From Carya illinoinensis (Eukaryota > Streptophyta > Magnoliopsida > Fagales > Juglandaceae): a DNA stretch of 64,000 nt. A program made the translations under genes and the position numbers. This document shows positions 24,001 to 36,000 of this stretch, in pieces. Location: contig NC_056755.1 of the NCBI RefSeq assembly GCF_018687715.1, forward strand, positions 28,683,001-28,747,000, written 5' to 3'. Every line of letters begins with the position of its first letter. The first letter of the stretch is position 1. Below the pieces are notes generated by a model. It was given only the letters and a program-made list of their open reading frames with translations. It was not told the origin of the DNA and did not search any database.

Positions 24001-27000
24001 CATGTCAGATTCAGAAAAGCATAACAATAAATGTAGCTTGTAGCCTAGCCACGTTCTAAAATCTCTCAAGCATAGGTCAAGAAGGCCTACCTCATGATAT
24101 ATTTGAGATACAAGAGACCCTTCTTTGAGTTCCAGATTTGGGATCAAATATTTAATGGCATCCGCTCGTTGAAGATTCTCTAAGCAGTTTGGATCAGTTG
24201 ACAAATGATTGATACACTTCAGTATCTATGGGATAACAGTGCACAGCAATACAAAAAGCATAGTAAGCTATGCAGCAGCAATTAAAGACATGATAGAAAA
24301 TGGAGAAACTTCTTTTACCTTTAAAAGAATAGGAGGTTCTACCCTATTGAACATCTGGAAAAGACGACTTAGCAAGCTTTGGCTACACATGTAAGATTTT
24401 ACAATTGTATCTGCTTGGGCAAACTCAAGCAGAAGATCAGCCACCTTTTCTAGGTACTCCCTGGCAACATCTGCATTCAATGTTGAAACCATGTGGGATA
24501 GCAGCCCAGAGGATGTTGCACTTCCAGGTCTGGCATTTAGAACACCTGAACCAGACAGCACACCAGATGCTGACTGAGATACAATCCCAGATGTAGAAGC
24601 AGCTCCCTCATTAGACGCCATTGGTCCACCCTTCTTAACCGCTGTTTTATATGAAACTCTAGCACTAGAGTCAAGATTTCCATTTTCTTTTCCCCGTTGA
24701 GAAACATCTGTGAATCCATGAAGAAATTATTCACCCTCTCTAGAAATATGGAAGATACCTGAATCAAAAACTGACTAATGCTATTACAGTTGCAATGAAA
24801 AAAAAAGGGGTTAAAATTATCTTTCAGGGCGTAAGTGTGTAAGAGCTAGGATTTCAATGTTTTTGTTTTTGTGTGGGGGGGGGGGGGATGAGAGGGGAGG
24901 GGTGGGAACAGATTTTTGTGACCGAAATAAGTTGCTCGGTTAGCTTGGAATACCATTTGTCTAAATATTTACCTTAAAATATCCAAGTTCTACCAGTCAA
25001 AAAAGTATTTTTTTCTAAAAAATGAACAAAGTATAAAACAAAAATAAGATGGAAATTTTTCTTTCAATTAGAATGAAATATTTAGACTAGAGGTTATTTA
25101 TCATTAAAAAAAGTAGCAGCAAAATTTAGAAGAAAAAGAAAAACATGACAGGAGGTTAAGGTATATTGTTATCAGGAAAAGGGGTCACTTCTAGTTGACA
25201 AATCTCCCATAGCTGCTTTGCCACTTTCAAGTTTTTAAGGATACATGTAGCTAGTTTTATTTGGAGCTGGGCATCTCTAGGGACAAAACCAACAGCAGTT
25301 CACATCTGTGCTTATAGTCTCATCTATAAGAGACTTCACATAAAATGTGGGGCACCTTACATTGTCCCTGCCAACAGGAAATGGGGAAGTATGCTGTGTA
25401 CCAATGAATGTTCACAATATGCTCCTAAGTAATTGGTATTGTGTTGAAAATATAATCTTCAAATGTATCACATTTACAAGCTCAAAAAGAACTAGTTTAA
25501 ACATTGCATAGAATTGGGTGAAAAAATGCAACTGATTACCAGCAAATTCAGCCATTAGGAAATCTAGTTCACCATTTGTTTTCTTGTCATTAGCATGTAA
25601 TAGAGGTAGCACACTCTCATGCCTATCCAACCCTGAAAGGTGGCGCACATACTCGAGCTGACCAGAAAAATGTCGCGAAGGAGGTTCCTTCTCCAACAAG
25701 CTAAGAAGAGGCCGGACATGCTCTTGCAGAGAAGCCACTGTCGTACTTTCAATGGATTTCAAAGGCCGGTCTGTGGATGTTCTATTAGTAGAATTAGGAA
25801 CACGTTGCTGTCTAAGTTCAGCATCTTTTCGAGAAGGGTCAATCTTACTTTGCTCTGAGTTGTCTCGATCATTAGGCATACTCGCTGGAGGTTCCTTAAT
25901 TGATAGATTTGCAACTTTATCTAATGATATTGGGTCAGCAAATTTAGAAGCTTTTAAGGCGGCATTACTACATTGAGGCTTATCAGGATCCGATTGGAGG
26001 TATCGGGGATCTGATTGATTGGCATCCGATCTCTGTGAATTTGAAGTTGAAGCACGTGAAGATTCTTGCATTCCAGTTGATACATGCTGATCAATTATTC
26101 CATGCCTAGCCTTGGGTAGGTCATGCTGATCAGCTGTGGAAAGTGGTGTCTCATACTGACTGAAAATAGGATGGCTATAGTCCAGTTGACCAGAACGTGG
26201 TCGCTGAGTGGAACCATCAACAGGAAATCCTCCACCAACAGATATAGAAGCTAATCGAGTTGCCTCATTCAAGCTATACAGGGTGTTGATAAGTCTAAGA
26301 AGTATTCCATTCTTTGCAGCTATGCGACAGAAATCATTTCTAGGGGTTGACCGCTGAAGCTTAAAGACCTGCCACATGCAGTCAATAGCTAGATGAACCA
26401 TTTCCCTGGATATAAAGACCTTTATCAGCAGCTTTGTAATGAAATGTGGAAGAAAGAAAGAAAAAAAATTAGAGCAAGCATAAGTTTGGCCTACAAGATT
26501 CAAATACAGCACAAAGCAATCAGATCCACTATAAAAGAAATCTTATAAAGTATGATCACCATAGCTGGAAACAAGCGCCATATCACAATCTACCTCTCTT
26601 ATGTAATATTAAACCCTCAGAAAAAACAAGCACATAATGCAAAGCCAAGAGCACTGGAAACTGGTTACTTTCCTTAAGAAAAAATCCACATTCTGACCCA
26701 AGAAATTATCAACAACGATAAAGATTGGTGGAAAGCCATTGATACTTGAAAAAAATAAGTGATCATCCAATCGGGATGCCCCTAAAAAAAGAGAAAAAAA
26801 GGATGTCATTGTGTCAAAATACAGTTACTAGTTTTTTATTTTTCCTTAATTTGATTGCTACCTAAGAAATGCTAGATATTTATATAACTGCACCATTAGG
26901 GGAATCAAACTTCATTCAGAATGATCAAACTCTCAAGTCACTTCAGAACGAGCTTTCAATTTACATATTTGAATGGTTACAGTCATGTTTGATTCTAAGA

Positions 27001-30000
27001 AGCCAAAAAATTAAATAAATGCATAAAGAAAACAATTTAATTTGATTCCAGTTCCTCAAGCCGATATTGTCAAGTCAAGTCAGAATGTGTTTTCCAATTA
27101 GCACATTTGGGGTGGAGTTATATTGTACAATTGAATAAAGATTTAGACTCAATCCACTAATCATGTCAAGACAATGTGACTTGCAGTGGTGATACAAAAT
27201 GATCAATCAAAGAATGCGACGATGGGACACAGCCCTACTATTTGAGACACTGCATATATCATTGCAGCAGTCAGTACATCCGCGAACAACTCCCACACTG
27301 TCTTCTTTATAAAAAGCCTCATCAATGAAATCAACTCCTCCAAGCAAGCAATGTCACAGGTGAGCAACATATAATAGAAGTCAAGTCTATGTTGAAGGGA
27401 TTCAGAAGCTATCAGGTGCAACACGTGAGTAGGCTGGGTAGGGAGGCTGCCCATAGACTAGCAAGGAATGCATGGAATGTAGAAGATATTGTGATGTGAT
27501 GGGATTATGTCCAAGATTTTCTATCACAGATTGAAAGTTGGGACAGTGAATTGTAACCTCCTTTTGAATGAAATGAAACTTTTCTTATAAGAAAAAAAAA
27601 GAAAAGAAAAGAAAAGAAAAACATTCAATTAGTTAATAATGACTTGGTCTAGAAAACTCACTTCTGAACAAAAAGGACCGCCACTACCTAAAGTTCAAAA
27701 TTATACATTGTTCCATTCAAAGAAAAAAAAATACCACAAACCTGTACTTCGCATAATCAGCCTCTAGGAAGCCCACCAAAACAGGTATTCCATCACAAGC
27801 AATGAACATTTGTAATGTCAGGGAGCTGCAGAAAAAGAAACCTCCACAGTGATTCTAAATTACATTTGAGAAGAGAGACCAAATGCAAGGCAATAATAAC
27901 ACAAGGAGACAACTCTGCACCTTGACCGACAAAGCTGCTGCAAGAAAAAAGCAGCTTCCATACGAACTTCCCGAGGACGATCAGGTACCGCAAAGCCCCT
28001 TACCAAAGGGATCTATAAGGTAACTAATCAATAACATAGCCATTTAAAGTAGCCTATTCTATACCATAGACATGAAAATGGAGAAATAGTAGCATTAGCC
28101 TCCCCCATTATTCAACCTTCCTCAAATTGAAGATAATAATAAAATGAAAAAAGGCTTAATCCATGTTAAAATTTAACAAGCTACCCTATTATTCTAGAAG
28201 ATTAAAATGTGGAAACTTATTAGAGAATTTTGTTTTTTGATAGGTAGGAAACTTATTAGAGAAATACGAATACTAAATTAGAGGATGCAGGGAACCTCTT
28301 TGTTGGAACTAAAAATCTTAATAATTTTCCAACAAAAGAACATAAAGCCAGAACATTCGTAATACTTACCAACCCAATGAGACAAGCATTTTCTTGGAAA
28401 TCAGCATTATCTTTAACTATCTGATTTATAATTTGAAGCACAGCACAGATGACCTGCAATAGTCAGAAGTATTCACATATGCAAATTTAACTCTATAATA
28501 GGCTGAAAAACTATGTTAAAAAGGGGAAAGAACATTAAAAATCAACGAGCTAGCACAAATGCTAACATACACGAGTTTTAGGAACTTCTAGCAATTCCAT
28601 TAGGGGGAGCAAACCATGTTGGGTAACAAAAACAACTTTCTGCTCAGGGCGTTGGTGAAAGATAGAAATAAGTTTCTGACAGGCAGACACGATCACATCT
28701 TCTGATTCGTCTGGTCTCAAGGAACCAACTAATCTGCTAAACTCAACAGCCTAGCAAAGAAAAAAATGTTTTCAGTTATCCGTATCCAAAGGATATCAAG
28801 AGCTGTACATTAACAATGCATTGCAATTCACCATTCATGCAGAGCTACAGAAATCAATTGGTATAGCATGGTTGAGCAAGTGTAACAAACTATATATAGG
28901 GCATCTAAGACGCACACGTCCACACACATGCACTCACACAAATTTCAAAAAAAGCTGGAATTAATTTAAACTAAGCAGTGATGAAGGCACTTTAATCTCA
29001 CTAGAGAATTAACACTTAAAAAGTATCCCATGACAAAACCATTATTAGGGAATTGCAAGACTTTGAACTTCAAAATGCTAAAAAGTAAACATTTTCAGAA
29101 ACATAGTAACTAGCCAAAAGGAAAGGGAAATTCAAGATGCTACACATAGAATTAGGTTGGTGGATGAAGAGTGTGTGGAGTTAATGTAATTGCATAATAC
29201 ATTTAACATAAAAAAATACCAATACAAGTATTACAATGCCAGCAATCTTTTAGGTCTAAAATGTCAGACAATGTACCAACTGAAAGTATGATTAATTGAG
29301 ATGAGGTAGCTCTTTAATTATAAGTTAAGACAAAAATTTCATGATGGTTGAGTGGCATCAAGTGAGCAAAAGATGGGAAAGTCAGTAGAGATCGAATGAA
29401 CATGCAAAAGGAGTACCATAGTATCGATCAATGCAAACAGTAATTTTTTTTGTAAGAATATTATTTAAAAAGAATAAAAGGACGCAGCCTAGAATATAAC
29501 AATATACAAGAGTCGTGAAGAGTTAAACAAAGTCTGTATGACAGTATGACAAAATAGGATTTTTTTTTTATAAGTAGTATGACAAAATAGGATATTGATC
29601 ACAAGTGAGACTACATGACAAAATAGGATACACATGGCTAACCCTATTTCGCTTAGAAGGAAGTTTTATGAAGCAAAACTCTAAATCAGATTGGATAAAG
29701 CGATATTAGTATTGAGATTAATTGAACAATGAACAATTGACATACCTAAAAAGTTATGTGCAACATCATCGCACAAAAATGGACTAGATAATGTTTCACT
29801 GCTGACCTATTTTGATTAAAATGTACCTAAAAAGAAACCTAGTTTAAGCCATCAAACAAATCAAATTAGGATGGAGAAATAATAATAACCATGAGTAGGG
29901 ATATGGATGGAGTATCATGCTGTGACAAGTCATAGATATGTAGAAAAGCAGAATGGCCCTCAAATTTGTTAAGCAGTGAAGCACGCACCCTTGGAAATTT

Positions 30001-33000
30001 CTAAGGCAAGAAAAACCGAATTGCATTTCAGAAACAAGGTAACTGCTGCTTTATTAGTAAGCCTGTTTTATATCATTTCAATAAAGGCAAAAGGTAGGTT
30101 TTCTAACTGTACAGTGCAAGGCACCTAGCGCTTAGGTTTTGAATAAGGACTCTTAAGCTTATCTAAAGAAAAAATAGAAACAGGATGTGTTGGGTTCAAA
30201 TCTCTATCTTCCTCCTGCCATCGGTGTAATTGTGTGTTTCTCACCGCCTGGTTCAAATGGTAACAATCAATGGTTGCATCAAGTTTAACATCATCTTAAA
30301 AACAAAAACAATTGGTTGTGTCAGACTGATGATGACCGAATATTTTTTTATATCGTCTTATTTGCTTTATATAAGCACAGCAAGGTCCATACAACGCAAA
30401 CTCCAACTCGAAAGAGGAAACCCACTTTATGATCACTATAAAGGACACTTTCTACCTTTTTTTTTTTTGGATAAGATGAAAATTTTATCGAATGGAGTAG
30501 GCGAAGCCCATGTACACAGGAAGTATACAAAAGAACACCTAAATACATTCTAGGAACCAGAAATTAACAGAAAATTATGAAAATTAGTTCCGTTAAGCAC
30601 AATGGCTGAATACAAAAACAATAAGGTGTGTACAAAAAAGTTTTGAAGTTCCTTCATTGTACGCTCCCTATCTTCAAAGCACCGAACATTCCTTTCCATC
30701 CAAATACACCACATAATGCTCAAAGGAAGCATCCTCCAAACTGCAGCGACTTGGAGACGGCCTTGAATCTCCTTCCAACAAGTTATTAAATCCACCACCC
30801 TCAAGGGCATTACCCAAGCTACACCAACTCTTCTAAAGATCTCATCCCACAACACTCTTGGTCACCTCACAATGCAGTAATAAGTAATACACTGATTCTC
30901 CATTCTTCTTGCACAAATAACACCAATCCATAACAAGAGACCCTGCTTCCTCAAAATGTCTGGTCAAAATATTCCCAAGAGAGGTGGTCCATATGAAAAA
31001 AGCTACTTTGGCAGGCACACAAGACCTCCAAATACTCTTCCACGCCAAAGGAACATAACCCATGTGATGCCAACATCTTGTAAAAATATCTCACTGTAAA
31101 CCATTTTGCTCCCGTTGCCGTTAGGCCTCCTGTAGAATATATGACTGAAAAATTCAGAAACAGTAACCATTTTCCAATCATGAATATCCCTATTAAATTG
31201 AACATCCCACTGGTGAGAACCATGGGAAAATGCCACCAGATCCGACACAGAAGCATCCCTATTAACAGCAATGCGATAGAGAGCTGGGAAAGCCCTACAG
31301 AGAGTGCAATCTTCAGACCAAACATCATGCAAAAATCTGATTCTAGAGCCCTCACCAGTGACAAAACAGATATGAGTTGACAAAAACTCTTCAAAACTCT
31401 CCTAATAAATTTCCATAGCCCCACACCATACACACCCCCCTCACTTCATTAGAACACCAACCCCCCAAGCACTTCCGTGTCTATGATCAATAACCTCAAG
31501 CGAATCCCCCTCCAAGTGGTACCTCCATAACCATTTCCCCAATAAGGCTTTATTGAATGTCCTCAAGTTGCGCACCCAAGCCTCCATAAGAGATTGGAGA
31601 ACAAACTTTATTCCAATTAAAAAAATGGGACTTAATTCCCTCCCCTACTCCACCACACAAGAAACCCCAAAATAACTTCTCAATCCTATTAGCCACCCCT
31701 GCAGGAACAGGGAATAGAGATAGAAAATTAAATTAAATTAAATTAAAAAAAAAAAAATGGGGAGGTTGGATAAAGTACTCTTGATTAAGGCGAGCCTACC
31801 CCCTTTCAATAGTTACATCCGTTTCCACCCAACCAATCTTTTCTCAACTTGTTTAACAACCCCATCTCAAATGGCTCTAGCCTTAAATGTCGCCCCCAAG
31901 GGAAGGCACAAATATTTCATAGGCAAGGAAGCCACTTTACAACCCAAGATACTTGCCAAGTTATTAAGACTAGGCACCACATCCACTAGAACCATCTCGA
32001 ACTTACCAAGGTTCACCCTGAGACCTAACATTGCTTCAAAGCATAAAAAAGCACCATTAAAGCTTGAATATGGCCAGGATCCGCCTCACCAAAAAGAAGA
32101 GCAAAAAGGAGATGGGAAATTATGATAGAACCATTAATACCATTTCGCACCAAGAATCCAGATAAAAAACCTCCCCAATGGTAGCCCTCACCATCCGACC
32201 AAGTACCTCCATAACAATAACGAAGATAAAGGGAGACAACAGATCCCCTTGCCTCAAGCCATAGGAACTATTTAAAAATCCAGCAGGGGTACCATTAACT
32301 AGTACCGAAAAACGAGTGGTAGTAACACAATGCCAAATCCATAAAACCCACCTGTCACCAAAGCCACACCTCCCAAACAAATAAAAACGGAATTCCCAAT
32401 TCCCATGATCCTATGCCTTTTCCATGTCAAGCTTGCACAAAATGCCTAGAACTCCCTCCCCCAATATTCTATCCAAGCACTTCTTGGCAATTAGAACCGA
32501 ATCAAGAATTTGTCTCCCCAGAACAAAGGCATTTTGAGTCTTAGAAATAATTTGTTCCTTGACCGTGCTTAAACGATTAGCAAGAACATTTTTCAAAATA
32601 ATCTTGTAAACCCCACTCACAAGACTTATAGGACGAAAATCCATAACTTCCGTAGTCCCATGTCTCTTCCGGATGAGAGCGATGAAAGTCGCATTGAGGC
32701 ATTTCTCAAACTTCTTAAAAGAATAGAACTCAAGAAAACCATGCATCGCATCATCTTTCACATTATCCCAACAAGCTTGGAAAACTCCCATCGAAAAACC
32801 ATCAGGTCCTAGTGCTTTATCTTTAGCCATACCACCAATCAATCTCAGCTTCTTCAAAAGATCTTTCCAACCAGCTTGCACTCTGCGGATCAATAGACTC
32901 AAAAATCAAGTCATCAACATTCGGCCTCCAATTAGTTGGTTCCATGAGAAGGTTCTCATAATAGTGCACAATAAGGTCCTTGATCTCAGAGGGGGAACAT

Positions 33001-36000
33001 ATGTAAGACAAAAGCTCCGCCAAAAGCAGCTTTGTTTTTGTTTGGACAGCCTCATTAGGTAGGATTCTTACTACAAATAATTTGAGAAAACATTGTGTAA
33101 TGGTATTGGACTGGTGTTGCATGTGTAAGGAGAATGAGGAATCAACAGATCACCTACTTTTACATTGTGAGGTGGGTAGGACCATGTGGGATGATTTTTT
33201 TGCAGGAATTGGATTATCGTGGGTCCTGCCTCGTAGGCTGGTGGATTTTCTAGCATGCTGGAGAGGTCTCCAAGGCAATCTAGAAGCAGCAGTAATATGG
33301 AAGATGGCCCCTATATATATGTGTTCGTGCATTTGGCAAAAGATAAATGATAGAAGCTTCGAGGATTGCTAGAGGACAATGGACGAGCTTAAAGTTCTCT
33401 TTTTTAAAACCTTGTTCTTATTGGCGGTGGTCATTGATTTTACTGGGCTAAATGTCTATGATTTTCTACATTCGGTTGTAAACCTTAGATGAGTACTTCT
33501 CATTTATACATTCTGTGTACTCGGACTATGCCTTCTTTTCTTATGAATAAAACTTGGTGTGTACTTGGGCTATGCCTTCATTTATGCAGCCAACGTAAAC
33601 AGAGATTTGGTAGGAAAGGGGAATAAAGTATTTTGAATGTCATAAACTGAAGGTATAAATCGTTCCTGCAATTCATTGCAAGGCAATGCAATTCTGGCAT
33701 TACAGCTCCAAAGGATCATGTAGTGGATGAGTTAGGTTTGAAAGTCTTTCTTCCTCCTGCTGTCATAGAACTGTGCATTCCTCTCTGCCCATTCTAATGG
33801 CACCAACCATGGACTTAAATGAACACCAATCAGCCTGACGTGATCCATACAACCTCTATCTAACGCACAAGTCAAAACTTCTGGTAATTGCAATGGATGA
33901 TTTTTGTTCTTGCTTGGTTACTACAGGAATACAATCCTCTTCACAGAAAGGAGTTAAATGAGCATGGAAAGAATCAACCTTAGTTTCAATGAAAACAGGA
34001 AAGGACAAAAACACATTACACTGATCCTCACACACAGCTAGACAATGTCTGAAGAGAGAGAAACTCAATCGATCTAAAGAAGACAAGGCATTAGCTGAAG
34101 AAACCTCGAGATTTGGATCATTCTCAGAGTAGTTGATGTTGGAATTCAATGAACTAAAAGACAAAACGAGAATGACTTTAATCAAATAGAACATAGTAAA
34201 GCGATGAGGGAGAACATTTCATTTAGAGTCATAAAACAAAATCAGCCACCACAATTGTACTGTGCGCCTACTTCCAAAGGCAATCCTATGCTATGAGAAG
34301 AAAGATTTGTGCGCACACACATAAGGCCGCAAGACAAACATAGAGGGAGCTCCACTGAAACAAGAAGAGGAAACTAAGCTTAAAAGGATAAATGAGGCTG
34401 AAAGAAGAGGAAACAAGCTCAAGTTTCAAGAAATGCTTTGATGAGTTCATTTACAATGTTACAATCCAAATTAACCTATTAAATTCATTCCTAACCATCA
34501 GCTTAAACATTTGAGACAATTGGTAATTTAACATGTCAGAAGAGCAGTAGGCATGAGTCCAACTCTTTAACTTTACACTTTTATGCCCTCCTTCAATTAA
34601 AGATTCTGTCTCGAGCCTCCATATTAGAGAGTGTCTTGCCCATAGGTTAGGAAAAGAGGCAGGCCATAAATTGAATAATTAAAATAATTGAGTTTCATCT
34701 GCTTGAACTTTTGGAAAATTTGTTGATTTAGCAGAGAAAAATAAAATATTAAGGGAAAACATAAAAAACAGAAATAATATTTAATCAATTATCCTGAACA
34801 TCCCACCAGCACAAGCTTGCCAAAGCTCATCAATGGGTCATGAGGTAAAAAGAACAAATCGCAAGTTTTGATGAAGTCTTACCTTGCTGTGTGGAGATCT
34901 ATACATCTAAATAGTTTAGCATACTTTCTTCATTCGAAACCTCTCCTAAGATTGATTATTTCTTTTATGTCCAATGAAAAAGAATATCCACTATAAGGAT
35001 TTGAACTATTGTACAACTATTCAATCATGCAGCTTTAACATGTTCAGAAACAAAATTGCACAGCTGCTGTTGTATTAAAAAATATGTTAAAAAATAATAG
35101 CATCTCAGTAAAACTGATTAATCGAAACATATAAGAGAAGTTAAAAAAAAAGCTAATTAGAAGCAAGCAAAAGAATGAGGGCACGGAGAATACAAATCAC
35201 ATTACCCTGAAACCGTTCTGTATAAGAGCAATAACGGTTTACAGAGTACCAACAAACAAGAAATTTCACCCATAATCTCCTGAGGAAGAAAAACAAAAAT
35301 GCAAGTACCTGTAGAGGAAAAAGATTTTCTCCAGGCAGTTTTTCATCAAAAACCTGACAAACAAAAGATAGGAAAAGCAAAAATCAAGTGTAATGAATAA
35401 TGATAATGGGAATGTATGAATGACCTGACAAATATTACAAAAGGACTTAACATACCAGACCATCCATATCAATAACATCATCCTTAAGATAACCCATCAC
35501 AATGCGAAGCAGATTACCACCACTATTTGCTGGCTCCATTTCATTCTCCATTTTCTTTTGAGCAATTGTAGCCCTCAACTTTGTAGCCAGGTCATTTTTC
35601 CCAGCATCAGTTATGGATGTACTGCTATGGTTAAAATGTGAGGTTGAGGCAGATGTTGAAGCTTCAGCCGCCCAATCCTCTGGTTGTTTATCCAACGGTT
35701 GAAATAGATCATCCAAGGATGCATCTCCTGGAGGGTCGCTAAACCTACTAAGCTCATTCTCCCCTGCTGTGACTGACATCTTCACAGCCTTCAAAAGTGA
35801 CAGTTACAAAATCCATTAGAATACTTAACCTTTTCATTTATCCATTTTCATATTCAAATTAATAGTAACCAGGGAGGAGAAAAGAAGATAATGATAGTTT
35901 CCTGTCCATCATGATGAAATTTGATCCTAAATCTGTGATATAACCATCATGTTCCTCATGAAAGTTGATCCTATGCTATATTTTCACCATAACGAAAAAA

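Noticed and set aside
26609..26809. Small minus-strand open frame in the 1.3-kb intron
   Set aside because: Lies between exons already joined in phase; hydrophobic AT-rich composition, no support.
31003..31433. Overlapping minus-strand open frames taken as separate genes
   Set aside because: They are frameshifted parts of one LINE ORF2 between RT and the zinc region.
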